This document shows positions 7,752 through 16,163 of a DNA stretch of 16,908 nucleotides, piece by piece (the first letter of the stretch is position 1; every line of letters begins with the position of its first letter). The notes beneath the pieces were generated by a model. That model made no database searches. It saw only the letters and a list, made by a program, of their open reading frames with translations, and was not told where the DNA came from. The stretch comes from Deltaproteobacteria bacterium (GTDB lineage Bacteria; Desulfobacterota_B; Binatia; UBA9968), in NCBI GenBank assembly GCA_027297485.1, contig JAPUHZ010000233.1, forward strand, positions 1 through 16,908. The letters are read 5' to 3'. A program made the position numbers and the translations under genes.

Positions 7752-9800
7752 TTATGCCTCCAACAACTTCTTTAGGTCCTCCCACTCTGTGACAGGAGGA
7801 GAACAGGTGAAGTTGTGGCAGACATAGGCGGTGGGCTTTTCGTTGAGCTGGGTTTTTCCTTGCAGAAGCGGAGAGATCTTTTCCAATGGCTCTCCAGGCT
7901 CGAGAACGTGCAAGGTTTTATTGGGCAGATAAAGAGAATGGATCTTGCTCAGCAATTCCTGCGTGTCCTGACCCCTTTTTTCTCCAATCAGGACAATCTC
8001 TTTAGGTTTTTCCAGATAAAAATCCAACGCCGAGAGCATCTGGGCGAAGCCAAAAGGCTGCTTCTCCACCGCATCGTAGTAAAGGCGCAAGACTTTTTCC
8101 GCCTTTTTGAGATAATCTTCCCTTCCGGTGTAGTGATAGAGCCTGAGCAGAACCTGGGTCGCCACGGAGTTTCCCGATGGAATGGAGCTATCAAAGGCCG
8201 GCTTGGTCCGGCTGATGAGCTGTTCGTGGGATTTGCCGGTATAGAAAAAGGCGCCATCGATATCGTCCCAGAACTCACGAATCATTGTCTCCGCAAGCTG
8301 CATGGCCCGCTCTAAAGTGGAACGCTCCAAAGTCGCCTCATAGAGATCTAAAAGGCCCGCAACAAAAAAGGCATAGTCGTCGAGATAGCCATGGAGCTTT
8401 GCCTGGCCCGCTTTGTAAGTATGGAGGAGAAAACCCTCCTGGACCATTTGTGTGAAGATAAAGTCTACGGTCCTTGCGGCCGCATGGAAATAGCGCGGGT
8501 TAGATGAAGCCTTGATAGCCTCTGCCAAACCGGAGAGCATAAGTCCATTCCATGAGGTCAAAATCTTTTCATCACGGAAAGGCTTCACCCTTTTCTCTCG
8601 TTCCTGAAAGAGCTTTTCCCTGGCATCCGCCATCATGCCCTCGATCTCTTTTATCTCCTTCTTAAAAAACTTGACTGACTGATCCCATGTCAAAATAGGA
8701 TGGAGGATGCTCCTACCTTCAAAATTACCAAAGTCACTGACATCATAGATGCGGCAGAAGATCTCACCGACCTCCTCACCCAAGATCCCCATGATTTCTT
8801 CACGGGTCCAGATGAAAGACCTTCCCTCTGCGCCTTCACTGTCGGCGTCCTGGGTAGAATAAAAACCCCCTTCAGGCTGGAACATCTCGCGCAGCAGGTA
8901 GTCCAGAGTCTCCTCGACAACACGTTTAAAGAAGGGATCCTGAGTAAGGCAAAAAACTTGAGCATAGAGACGGGTGAGCTGGGCATTGTCATAGAGCATC
9001 TTCTCAAAATGAGGTACCAGCCATTTCGCATCGACCGAGTAACGATGAAACCCGCCCCCCAGGTGGTCATAGATTCCCCCCTCGGCCATCTTGGTCAGAG
9101 TGTGCGTCACCATTTCCAGGAAGCGGCGGTCCTTAGTTCTATGGTAGTGACGGAGAAAGAGTTCCAAGACACCCGCATTAGGGAACTTGGGTGCCCGGCC
9201 TAGGCCACCATAGTCAGGATCATAAGCCTGGGAGAGCTGTTCCGCGCTTTGGGCAACAGCATCTCGGGAAAAGGGACGCTGACTCTCCTGAAAATGGGTG
9301 AGGCGATTTAGAGCGCCATGGATCTGCTCGACGCTTTTCTCCACCTCTTGCGGTCTTTCCCGATAGGCCTGGGAGACTGTCTTAAGGATCTTTGGGAAAC
9401 CGGGGACCCCGTAACGATCTTCGGGCGGAAAGTAAGTGCCACCATAGAAAGGCTTTCCCTCCGGGGTAAGAAAGACCGTCATGGGCCAGCCCCCCCCTCC
9501 GGTGAGCATCTGGACAGCATTCATATAGATCTCATCGAGGTCCGGCCGCTCCTCCCGATCTACCTTGATATTGACAAAATACTCGTTCATCAAGCTGGCA
9601 ATCTCATCGTTTTCAAACGACTCCTTTTCCATGACATGGCACCAGTGGCAGGCAGAATAGCCGATACTGAGAAGAACGGGCTTATTCTCCCGCTTGGCCT
9701 TCTGAAAGACTTCTTTCCCCCAGGGATACCACTCAACAGGGTTGTGCGCGTGTTGCAGGAGGTAGGGACTGGTTTCATGAATGAGTCGGTTGGTAGACAC
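7752..9800 (-). CDS. DUF255 thioredoxin-domain protein (YyaL/SPATA20 family)
   Basis: This 682-residue cytoplasmic protein belongs to the conserved YyaL/SPATA20 family: an N-terminal thioredoxin-like DUF255 domain (about residues 1-165) fused to a helical six-hairpin glycosidase-like region. Seen: the starting [21 protein letters not shown] motif, the redox-type ACHWCH with C51 and C54, the conserved [35 protein letters not shown], and further on [13 protein letters not shown] and [15 protein letters not shown]. Biochemical function is not established for the family. The GTG start is chosen because the family begins exactly there; the ribosome binding site is weak. It lies about 50 bases downstream of the aldolase gene, with a hairpin in between. 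Length and domains look intact. Confidence 0.93.
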   Translation of the reverse strand: MSTNRLIHETSPYLLQHAHNPVEWYPWGKEVFQKAKRENKPVLLSIGYSACHWCHVMEKESFENDEIASLMNEYFVNIKVDREERPDLDEIYMNAVQMLTGGGGWPMTVFLTPEGKPFYGGTYFPPEDRYGVPGFPKILKTVSQAYRERPQEVEKSVEQIHGALNRLTHFQESQRPFSRDAVAQSAEQLSQAYDPDYGGLGRAPKFPNAGVLELFLRHYHRTKDRRFLEMVTHTLTKMAEGGIYDHLGGGFHRYSVDAKWLVPHFEKMLYDNAQLTRLYAQVFCLTQDPFFKRVVEETLDYLLREMFQPEGGFYSTQDADSEGAEGRSFIWTREEIMGILGEEVGEIFCRIYDVSDFGNFEGRSILHPILTWDQSVKFFKKEIKEIEGMMADAREKLFQEREKRVKPFRDEKILTSWNGLMLSGLAEAIKASSNPRYFHAAARTVDFIFTQMVQEGFLLHTYKAGQAKLHGYLDDYAFFVAGLLDLYEATLERSTLERAMQLAETMIREFWDDIDGAFFYTGKSHEQLISRTKPAFDSSIPSGNSVATQVLLRLYHYTGREDYLKKAEKVLRLYYDAVEKQPFGFAQMLSALDFYLEKPKEIVLIGEKRGQDTQELLSKIHSLYLPNKTLHVLEPGEPLEKISPLLQGKTQLNEKPTAYVCHNFTCSPPVTEWEDLKKLLEA

Positions 9801-9826
9801 GTTTTTTTCTCTAATACCCTAACGCG

Positions 9827-9869
9827 AAAAGAAAGCTGGATGAAAGAGTCATGCCCCAGCTTTTCTTTT
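9827..9869 (-). terminator. Rho-independent terminator-like hairpin at the aldolase stop
   Basis: AAAAGAAAGCTGG (9827-9839) pairs with CCAGCTTTTCTTTT (9856-9869), with one bulged base. On the minus strand the 5' arm encodes the last aldolase codons, the stop TGA (9849-9851) sits in the loop, and the 3' arm ends in a T-rich CTTTCTTTTC. It probably ends or weakens aldolase transcription before the DUF255 gene, and its symmetry could let it work in both directions. Confidence 0.6.
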
Positions 9870-10575
9870 AAAGTGTTCCCAGGCCCGGAGTGTGGATTCC
9901 GGCTTGAAGGTTCTGTGGGAAATCCTCTCCGCCTCCTCCTGGCTCAAATATTGCGGATCCCCCAATTTCATCGCCTCCACTTGTAGGCGTGCTGACTCTT
10001 CGAGGTAGAGGGAGAGAATGCAGACCTCAGGGATGCTTCGCCCCACAACAACCGCTCCATGGCCGCGCAGGAGGATGACCTTGGCCGGACCCAGGAGCTG
10101 AGCGATCTTGCCTGCCCGCTCTGGAGTCTCCACCTGTCCGGTCGCCTCAAAGAGAGGCACCCCTTCATAAAATATGGCGCTGTAGTTGTGCATGGGGCGG
10201 ATTGTCTGACCCACGATGATCAGGAGGATCACGTAGGGGGAATGGAAATGGATCACAGCCCCGATCTCTTGCCGGGCTTTGTAAATGGCCTGATGGACTG
10301 TGGACTGGGAGACGACCTTCTCAAAATCAACCACGAAAAAGCTCCTTTGCGCTCATCAGGATCGGGCTCTTACGTGGCATAAAGAGCATCCTCGTGCCGT
10401 CGTTGACCCGAGCACTAAGATGGGCAAAGGCATCGCTCAATCCCTGGTGGTTGATAATTCTCATGGCGGCGATAAAGTCTTTTTTGAGATCTGCCAAGGT
10501 GGGGGCATTGACAAACCGGGCTGTGTAATTTCTTATGGTATCCGGATCGTTTTTTTGGCGCTTGGTAGTGTCCAT
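9849..10575 (-). pseudogene. Class II aldolase/adducin family protein, split by a one-base frameshift
   Basis: Two adjacent minus-strand frames make one class II aldolase/adducin protein of about 240 residues. The N-terminal part (10575 to 10327) carries the substrate-side motif GLSDAFAHLSARV and stops shortly after SAKELF. The rest (from 10334) begins VVDFEKVV and contains AVIHFHSPY and LLRGHGAVVVG, the HxH and H metal ligands of the family. Removing one base from the A5 run at 10336-10340 joins them perfectly as KELFVVDFEKVV. The family uses a divalent metal for aldol cleavage of sugar phosphates or related reactions; the substrate here is unknown. The start ATG has GGGGGGA six bases upstream. 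Explanations are a sequencing or assembly indel, a recent pseudogene, or +1 frameshifting at CUU UUU CGU. No other damage is visible, which favours an error or a recent change. Confidence 0.85.
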
Positions 10576-10689
10576 GTTAATCCCCCCAAGAGATACTTCA
10601 TCTTAGGCCAAGATAAAACGTACAGCAAGGGATTTAAAGGCCTACTGACAATTGACAAGAAAATAAATGGGAGGTATGGAAAGGATGGC

Positions 10690-11073
10690 ATGTTTAAGGT
10701 TCTGGTTGTTGAAGACGATAACGATAATCGGGAAATCCTCAGACAGCAGCTTAAACATTTGGGCTACGAGGTAGTGGAAGCAACCAACGGTTTTGAGGGA
10801 CTGAAGCAGACGGAAAAGGAAAAACCGGACCTCGTCATCGTGGATATCGTGATGCCGGGAGGAATGGATGGGGCAGAAATGGCTCAGAGGGTGCGCAGGG
10901 ATTTAAAGATGAAAGATCTCCCTATCCTGGCTGTAACAGTTCTCTTCCAAAGGGAGGATGTTCAGAGTTGCCTCGACGCTGGTTGCGACGCTTTTCTGAG
11001 CAAACCCATTACCTTGAAGGGACTGAAAGAAAAACTGGATCAACTCTTACATCTGGCGGGTCACCAGAAATAA
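10690..11073 (+). CDS. Stand-alone response regulator receiver protein (CheY-like)
   Basis: This is a single REC domain of 127 residues with no output domain. Seen: strand 1 FKVLVVEDD with the acidic pair D9/D10, phosphoacceptor D52 in LVIVDIVMPGGMDG, T83 in LAVTVL, and K105 in FLSKPI. All key residues are present, so it should be phosphorylated by a histidine kinase encoded elsewhere and act by protein-protein contact. The frame stays open far upstream, but that part overlaps the aldolase gene on the other strand. The ATG at 10690 directly precedes the first strand and has AAGGA about 5 bases upstream. It is divergent from the aldolase gene, with about 114 bases between. No kinase is present in the window. 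Confidence 0.9.
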   Translation: MFKVLVVEDDNDNREILRQQLKHLGYEVVEATNGFEGLKQTEKEKPDLVIVDIVMPGGMDGAEMAQRVRRDLKMKDLPILAVTVLFQREDVQSCLDAGCDAFLSKPITLKGLKEKLDQLLHLAGHQK

Positions 11074-11095
11074 GGGCTCATTGAGGTGGTTCAAA

Positions 11096-11342
11096 TCAAC
11101 TCCCCCTTACTGAGATGACAAGAGAGGGCTGGAGGATAACTACGAGGGGGTAGCCCTTTGCCGGCGGGATTTTTTTGACCTCTATCGACTCAACCTGCCG
11201 GCCTGATGGGGTCTCGATCTCCAAGTTGACTCTGCCACCAGTTGAGGCTCTGGTCGATAATATCTTCCAGTTTAAGTCCGATCTCGGCATTGCTTCCACC
11301 GGAGATCCCCTCGTTGATTATTCCAATGACAACCCTCTTTAT
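11096..11342 (-). pseudogene. Possible small frameshifted gene downstream of the 101-residue protein
   Basis: On the minus strand one frame (about 11342 to 11236) reads coding-like sequence such as RVVIGIINEGISGGSNAEIG. A second frame, displaced by one base, continues from about 11245 to the stop at 11096-11098 with GGRVNLEIETPSGRQVESIE. Each half has codon use like its neighbours, and they join if one base is removed near 11235-11250. The first frame lacks an ATG/GTG/TTG start and touches the stop of the preceding gene. It may be a broken gene, a sequencing indel or a further part of the upstream protein. No family is recognised. Confidence 0.3.
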
Positions 11343-11644
11343 GGGTTCCTCTCTTTTAGGCCGGCAATTATTTCCTCCACTTGAAGCGTGTCCGTATCTT
11401 TATCGCCGTAAACCCTACGGAGCAGCGCATGGACCTTCTTCAACAGTTCTAAATAATCCGGCTTGATCTCACTCATCACCCCAGTGGGAAGATCTCCAAA
11501 CTCCCGGTCAATATTTTGCAGCCATCCCTGCAGATAACTCTTCTCCACCCTCTCCTCACTATAAAGGTATCCTTCTAAGGAGCCCAGACGGGAACCGAGG
11601 TCAAAGAGTAGCCGGTTGAGTGAAATGGAATCCGATTTGTCCAT
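11339..11644 (-). CDS. Hypothetical protein (101 aa) downstream of a cold-shock gene
   Basis: The protein is small, soluble and probably helical, and I do not recognise its family. It contains heptad-like leucines in the N-terminal half ('LNRLLFDLGSRLGSLEGYL') and again near 'YLELLKKVHALLRRV', suggesting a helical hairpin or dimer. There are no cysteines, signal peptide or membrane segment. The ATG is preceded by AAGGGAG about 6 bases upstream. It lies 36 bases after the cold-shock gene on the same strand, with a small hairpin GCTGA/TCAGC between (about 11662-11677), so the two probably share a transcript. Confidence 0.65.
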   Translation of the reverse strand: MDKSDSISLNRLLFDLGSRLGSLEGYLYSEERVEKSYLQGWLQNIDREFGDLPTGVMSEIKPDYLELLKKVHALLRRVYGDKDTDTLQVEEIIAGLKERNP

Positions 11645-11680
11645 CGAATCTCCCTTTTCAGGCTGAGGGCTCAGCTTAGT

Positions 11681-11884
11681 CTATCGTAGCGCCAAATCGA
11701 AGGCCATAGGCCCCTTCTCACCGCGCCGGGTTTGAAATTGCACCGAGTCTCCCTCATTGCAGTCCTCAAACTGGACCCGTGGGGCCAAACTCCCGCGGTG
11801 AAAGAAAACATCGTCACTGCCGTCATCGGGGACGATGAACCCGTAACCCTTCTCTCTGATGATCTTTTTAATGGTTCCGGTCAT
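11681..11884 (-). CDS. Cold-shock domain protein (CspA family)
   Basis: This 67-residue protein is a single OB-fold cold-shock domain that binds single-stranded RNA/DNA and acts as an RNA chaperone. Seen: RNP1 KGYGFI (12-17) and RNP2 DVFFH (25-29), followed by the family's GDSVQF and C-terminal strand. It differs from classic CspA in the first residues (GTIKKIIREKGYGFI rather than GTVKWFN), a variant common in proteobacterial and related paralogues. The ATG has GAGGTAA about 7 bases upstream. It probably heads a two-gene unit with the 101-residue protein. Confidence 0.93.
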   Translation of the reverse strand: MTGTIKKIIREKGYGFIVPDDGSDDVFFHRGSLAPRVQFEDCNEGDSVQFQTRRGEKGPMAFDLALR

Positions 11885-11978
11885 AGCTAAATTACCTCAT
11901 TTCTAGAGCTAACGGCGATAAGGTTTGGTCAGACCACTCAAGGTCTTTCGCTCTCATGATTGCGGAATTGGGAGTCTT

Positions 11979-12377
11979 TTAGCAACTGCCTACCTCTTCG
12001 ACTAGGACATTCGGAGAAGGGAGTTTGCCCATGTGCTTGGCCCTCCCATTGACGATGACAGATAAGGGGCTTATACCAAGAAAAAGGGTCTTTAGAAAAG
12101 CCCCAAGAGCAAGGCGGTATCTACGATAGTCCCGTATCAGCGCGGGAATGAGATAGAGCTGGTTTCGGGGGTCTACGACATCTATCTGCACCTTACCCCC
12201 ATACTCCTGGCGCAAGGCTAAGTAAAGCTCTCCCACCCGATTCATGACGTTCCTGATCGGGGCATAATCCGGGACCTGGCGAAAGCCAAAAGCATCTATC
12301 CCTTCAAGGGTCCCGGCACAATTGCTACAAGTCAACGTCTCGGCGTTTTCCCGGATGAGTATGACTCTGGGGACCAT
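11979..12377 (-). CDS. Thioredoxin-like CxxC protein linked to cstA
   Basis: From the ATG at 12377 this is a 132-residue soluble protein. It opens with a beta-strand (RVILI) and has CSNC at C17/C20, then helices and a C-terminal segment 'ISPLSVIVNGRAKHMGKL' that resembles the cis-proline strand of thioredoxin folds. I therefore infer a thioredoxin-like fold, but no named family is recognised. An upstream TTG at 12407 would overlap cstA. I prefer the ATG because GGAGG lies about 11 bases before it, at the end of cstA, and only about 7 bases separate it from the cstA stop. Such tight spacing indicates co-transcription and coupled translation with the transporter. Confidence 0.65.
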   Translation of the reverse strand: MVPRVILIRENAETLTCSNCAGTLEGIDAFGFRQVPDYAPIRNVMNRVGELYLALRQEYGGKVQIDVVDPRNQLYLIPALIRDYRRYRLALGAFLKTLFLGISPLSVIVNGRAKHMGKLPSPNVLVEEVGSC

Positions 12378-12384
12378 CTCGTCG

Positions 12385-14091
12385 CTATCCTCCAGCTCCC
12401 GCCTCAACTTCTTTCGCAGGTCGAGGTCCGCGTAAGATATGGACGGCCTCGACGACCATGTACGAGGCGCTGACTAAGATAATGGCTCCGACGATAAATA
12501 ACCCCCATTTGTTCCCAACCCAGAAGTCTTTGAGCGTGATCAGCATGGCCACGGCCGTCATGAGCAGGAGGAAAACCATGGGGGCGAGCGTATAGATAGT
12601 GGGTCTCCTAAGTTTCTTAAGGAAGACGCTGATCACCAAAAGCGCCAGGCTTGCCAATAACTGGTTCGTTGTTCCAAAGAGAGGCCAGATGATGAGTCCG
12701 CCCTTTCCCTCCCCATCATGGAGTGCCAGAAAGGCGGTTGTTCCTGCCGCAATGAGCGTGGCCACCCAACCGACCTTTAGTACTGGAAGGTTCAGGATAT
12801 CACCGAACTCGGCGGTGACGTATTTCTGAAGCCTCAACCCTGTGTCCATGGTGGTAGCGGCAAAGCTTACCACTACCACAGCTGCAAAGACGGCTCCAAT
12901 GACAGGAGAAATGCCAAAGGCTTGGTTAAGGAAGTACCCGATTCCATTCACAAAGGCGTCGACCTTCGCCCCAAGGCTGTTCGCTCCACCCCAGGTAGCA
13001 TAGTGTTGGTTCCATGCCGCCACGGTGGCAAAGCCGGCCGAACACGCCAAAATGGTCACTAGGGCCAGACTACCTTCTCCCAGCGATCCTAAATATCCTA
13101 CCGGTCTCGCATCCGTCTCTTTCTCGAGTTGCTTCGAGGTTGTGCCAGAAGAGACAACAGAGTGAAAGCCGGAAATGGCGCCACATGCGATAGTGATGAA
13201 AATGAACGGAATAATGGGAGGGGCCCCGGGCGGGCTGAGACGGATCGCCGGGGCTACAACCGGTAATCCCCCTGCGGTGAAAGTCCCGACAATGATTGCC
13301 AGGAAGACAAAGGCAAGCCCGAAATAAAGTTGATGCCCGTTAATATAATCCCTGGGCTGTAATAGGACCCAAACGGGAAGGAGTGTAGAGATAAATCCAT
13401 AGCCAACTAGAATAAGAACCCAAGTCACGACAGCAGTCCTGATCTCGGGGACTTTGACCTCCCAGCCATATGATGCTGACAGGATCACCAGCAAGTACAT
13501 GATGACGACGGCTGCGATCGAAGGAAGGAGAATCCCCCCCTTCTTGTCCTTGTAGATGAGCCAGCCGATACCCAGGGCCAGAGGTATCTCGACAAAGACG
13601 GGAATAACCGAAGTGGGGTACTTGATGAATAGAGCTGCAATAACTAGAGCAAAGACAGCATTGACCATCAAGACCAGAAAATAGATGACGATTAGAAAGA
13701 GTGTTCTTGTGCGTTGGCTTATGAGGCTTGATGTGAGAGCACCAATAGACCTCCCCTTATGTCTGGTTGAAACCCAGATGCTGCCAAAATCATGGGCGCC
13801 TGAGCCAAATATGGTTCCTATGACTACCCAAAGGAAGGCCGGCACCCACCCCCAGATCATCGCGATGGCCGGTCCCACGATAGGAGCCGCTCCGGCTATG
13901 GAGACAAAGTGGTGTCCCATGAGAATATGCTTGTTGGTGGGTACATACTCCACCCCGTCCTCCAGTTCGTGGGCCGGCGTCTTGAAATTAGGATCGAGCC
14001 GATAGATCTTTTCGGCCAAGAACTTCGAATAGTACCGATAAGCCAAGTAAAAAAGACCGAGACCAATAATGACCAAGACTATTGCAGGCAT
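12385..14091 (-). CDS. cstA: Carbon starvation protein CstA (membrane transporter)
   Basis: CstA-family proteins are polytopic inner-membrane transporters linked to peptide or pyruvate uptake under carbon limitation. The 568-residue protein has the conserved N-terminal motif 'DGVEYVPTNKHILMGHHFVSIAGAAPIVGPAIA' (key residues within 47-80), then GSGAHDFGSI and RHKGRSIG, and many hydrophobic spans to the C-terminus. It is shorter than the roughly 700-residue E. coli CstA and lacks most of its C-terminal extension, as in many other bacteria. The ATG has AAGAGG about 8 bases upstream. A thioredoxin-like gene follows directly. The E. coli-type partner YbdD is not seen. Confidence 0.95.
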   Translation of the reverse strand: MPAIVLVIIGLGLFYLAYRYYSKFLAEKIYRLDPNFKTPAHELEDGVEYVPTNKHILMGHHFVSIAGAAPIVGPAIAMIWGWVPAFLWVVIGTIFGSGAHDFGSIWVSTRHKGRSIGALTSSLISQRTRTLFLIVIYFLVLMVNAVFALVIAALFIKYPTSVIPVFVEIPLALGIGWLIYKDKKGGILLPSIAAVVIMYLLVILSASYGWEVKVPEIRTAVVTWVLILVGYGFISTLLPVWVLLQPRDYINGHQLYFGLAFVFLAIIVGTFTAGGLPVVAPAIRLSPPGAPPIIPFIFITIACGAISGFHSVVSSGTTSKQLEKETDARPVGYLGSLGEGSLALVTILACSAGFATVAAWNQHYATWGGANSLGAKVDAFVNGIGYFLNQAFGISPVIGAVFAAVVVVSFAATTMDTGLRLQKYVTAEFGDILNLPVLKVGWVATLIAAGTTAFLALHDGEGKGGLIIWPLFGTTNQLLASLALLVISVFLKKLRRPTIYTLAPMVFLLLMTAVAMLITLKDFWVGNKWGLFIVGAIILVSASYMVVEAVHILRGPRPAKEVEAGAGG

Positions 14092-14403
14092 AATATGACC
14101 TCTTGAGTTAAGATTTTTTTCCCTTAGAATTCAAGCGACAATCCTCACTCTCCGGGCCACCCTTTTTTGCTAATTGGCAATAATCCGGTCAAAATGCCTC
14201 TAGCGCCACAAAACATATTCTTCGATGGCTTCCATGTCAACCTGAAATATCGACTCCCAGTCCTTGATCCTAAAAAGGGTTTATACGGGGATGATGGATA
14301 GGCTTTGGCTGTTGGAGGAGTAGGTAAGTTAAGGACTGACCAGAAGGCCGTATTCAAGAAAAAAGGGATCCAAATTAGGACACTACTGGGTCTTCCGTGA
14401 AGG
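14092..14403. other. Intergenic region between ubiD-like gene and cstA
   Basis: This roughly 310-base interval is upstream of cstA and downstream of the UbiD-type gene, both on the minus strand. It contains the cstA ribosome binding site and a T7 run (14114-14120) on the plus strand. A 70-residue minus frame (14145-14357) has no ribosome binding site or recognisable motif and is not called. A plus-strand frame with an amber codon (14194-14400) is listed separately. No convincing consensus promoter was found. Confidence 0.45.
14194..14400 (+). pseudogene. Possible gene remnant with one in-frame TAG
   Basis: A plus-strand frame from the ATG at 14194 runs 69 codons to TGA at 14398-14400, broken only by TAG at 14299-14301. 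The first half, including 'NIFFDGFHVNLKYRLPVLD', has a protein-like composition. There is no ribosome binding site, and a long minus-strand frame opposes it. It may be a decayed gene fragment or chance. No family is recognised. Confidence 0.2.
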
Positions 14404-15993
14404 CTATTTGACTGGCGCCCTCTTTTTTATCGCCTTCTCTCCGGTCTGATAATGCTCACCGTCAAGCGCAAGCTGTGCCTCCTCTTCATCCTCATCTGAC
14501 CACGCTCCTAAATGATAGCCAAACCAGGGATCCTGAGGACGGAGCCTAGGAAGCTCTAAACGTTCCCATAACTGCCGCGCACGCTCCATAAACTCGCGCT
14601 TGGGCAGCGACACCGGCGGGTAGTCCCACTTGCGCGTGGCGTCAATAAGAAGCGCCGAGCAGCCCGCCATCTCATGCATCGAGACCTCCAGCTTTTTTCC
14701 GGGAGGGGCGGCTGAAGGGTCCATAGAAGGAGTGCGGTTACGGATAACCAGCATATCGCGGTGGGGCTGCATCCGGAAGGCCAGCGCCCAGAAAAGGGAG
14801 TCTGGGCTGTGCGGGTTGATATCCTCATCTACAGCGACCACAATCTTCCCTGTGGCCGGATGATAACCCACCATGCTGTGCAGGGCCTGCCAGACATGAG
14901 CCTGGTTGGTTTTCTTCATACGAATGACGCAGATCTGGCGCACGGCAATCTCATGGAAGGCCACCTCAAGTATCCCGGGTATATTGCAATCGTTTTTGAG
15001 AAAGCGCAGATAATTCCCCTCCGCGGCGAGCTGCTTGATTTTGCTCGACTCACTGGGAGGGAATTGGCTCACAATGGCGGCAAAGATCGGATTCTCCCGA
15101 TGGTAGATGCACTTTATCTCAAAATAGGGGTTGAGCATTCTCTCCCCGATGTAACCAGGGGCCTCCCCGAAAGGGGCCTCAGGCTCGACATACTCCGTTG
15201 AGATCTCTCCCTCGATGACTATCTCGGCGTAAGCAGGAACCACCATATCAATAGTCTTGCAGCGTACGACCTCAATCGGTCTTCCGGCGATCCCGCCGGC
15301 AACATCAAGCTCGCTCACACTAATGGGGACCCGGGATGGCGCCGTATAAGCCACGGCCGGCGGCGCGCCGATGACCAGGGCGGCCTGCAATGGGACACCC
15401 CTCTCTTTACATTTCTTCCAGTGATAGCCGCCGTGATTGCTGGAGTGGATATAGACGCCTGTGCGTGTCGGGCTCTTTACCTGGCCGCGATAGTTCCCGA
15501 TATTGATCTTTCCCGTTTCCAGATCCTTGGTGAACCAATGAGATGCCGTCGTGTAAGGGGCGCAGTCGAAACCCGGAGTTGAGATCGGGATGGGGAATTC
15601 CCCCATCCCACCTTTTTGCGTGAGCGAAGAGCCGATATGAACCTCTCCATGGACCGGGCCGCTTTCCACAATCGCCGGAGGGATAGGGCTAGCCTCCGCC
15701 TTTGTCCAACGTTCCACGATCTCCTCCGGCCGACATTGAAGACCGACAGCATAGACTTGACGCGAGGCAGCAAGACAGCCCACGGCCACTGGGATATCGT
15801 ATTTTCTCCCCTTTACATCGGTCACGTGAGTGAAGAGAAAGGCCCGTCTCTGCTCTTCTGGAAGGCCGCGAAACTGCCAGCGGACCAGCGGCATCAGCTC
15901 GGTATCTTTATTGATCGCCTCATCGATCCGGACTAGCAACCCAGCTTCATCCAAAGCTTTAAGCTGCTCTCTCAGATCCTGATAGTAAGCCAT
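14404..15993 (-). CDS. UbiD family decarboxylase (prenylated-FMN dependent)
   Basis: UbiD-family enzymes reversibly decarboxylate aromatic or unsaturated acids using prenylated FMN made by UbiX. The 529-residue protein shows N-terminal YYQDLREQLKALDEAGLLVRID, a central NIGNYRGQVKSPTRTGVYI with prFMN/metal-contacting residues, 'EIVIEGEI' and 'EAPFGEAPGYIGE', which matches the family's catalytic glutamate region, and C-terminal KIVVAVDEDINPHSPDSLFWAL. Length is typical. The ATG has GAGGAAGGGG about 12 bases upstream. No ubiX lies nearby and it is monocistronic here. It is probably a catabolic paralogue rather than the ubiquinone-pathway UbiD, since no quinone genes are present; the substrate is unknown. 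Confidence 0.92.
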   Translation of the reverse strand: MAYYQDLREQLKALDEAGLLVRIDEAINKDTELMPLVRWQFRGLPEEQRRAFLFTHVTDVKGRKYDIPVAVGCLAASRQVYAVGLQCRPEEIVERWTKAEASPIPPAIVESGPVHGEVHIGSSLTQKGGMGEFPIPISTPGFDCAPYTTASHWFTKDLETGKINIGNYRGQVKSPTRTGVYIHSSNHGGYHWKKCKERGVPLQAALVIGAPPAVAYTAPSRVPISVSELDVAGGIAGRPIEVVRCKTIDMVVPAYAEIVIEGEISTEYVEPEAPFGEAPGYIGERMLNPYFEIKCIYHRENPIFAAIVSQFPPSESSKIKQLAAEGNYLRFLKNDCNIPGILEVAFHEIAVRQICVIRMKKTNQAHVWQALHSMVGYHPATGKIVVAVDEDINPHSPDSLFWALAFRMQPHRDMLVIRNRTPSMDPSAAPPGKKLEVSMHEMAGCSALLIDATRKWDYPPVSLPKREFMERARQLWERLELPRLRPQDPWFGYHLGAWSDEDEEEAQLALDGEHYQTGEKAIKKRAPVK

Positions 15994-16163
15994 CGTTTGA
16001 AGACCCCTTCCTCTTAGTCAAGGAATTGAAATATCTACAGATACCAAGAAGTAAAGGCAAAGTAAATCAATACCTTTTCCCAGGTGGTCGGGTGCGGATT
16101 TTTTTGCTGGTCAGGGTGGAGTTTGGATTGACATGACAGTCGATCATCAGATAGCTTTTTGAA

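Noticed and set aside
7570..7827. 85-residue plus-strand ORF after parB
   Set aside because: No ribosome binding site or recognisable motif, and it overlaps the 3' end of the intact DUF255 gene.
8700..9986. Long plus-strand ORFs opposite the DUF255 and aldolase genes
   Set aside because: They mirror the coding pattern of strong minus-strand genes and show no conserved motif.
10320..10335. Selenocysteine at the TGA that ends the aldolase N-terminal part
   Set aside because: Reading through meets another TGA at once and gives no aldolase-like sequence; a one-base frameshift restores the family perfectly.
10652..10680. TTGACA-N17-TATGGA as promoter of the response regulator
   Set aside because: Transcription would start almost at the ATG and lose the ribosome binding site, so a promoter farther upstream is more likely.
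10300..10689. N-terminal extension of the response regulator
   Set aside because: The frame is open, but it lies antisense to the aldolase gene and the receiver domain begins exactly at the ATG at 10690 with its own ribosome binding site.
11085..11110. tRNA T-arm-like GGTTCAAATC
   Set aside because: The flanking bases do not form a T-stem, and no anticodon or acceptor arms can be drawn because the upstream sequence is the response regulator gene.
14145..14357. 70-residue minus-strand ORF upstream of cstA
   Set aside because: No ribosome binding site and low-complexity, atypical composition; not supported as a gene.
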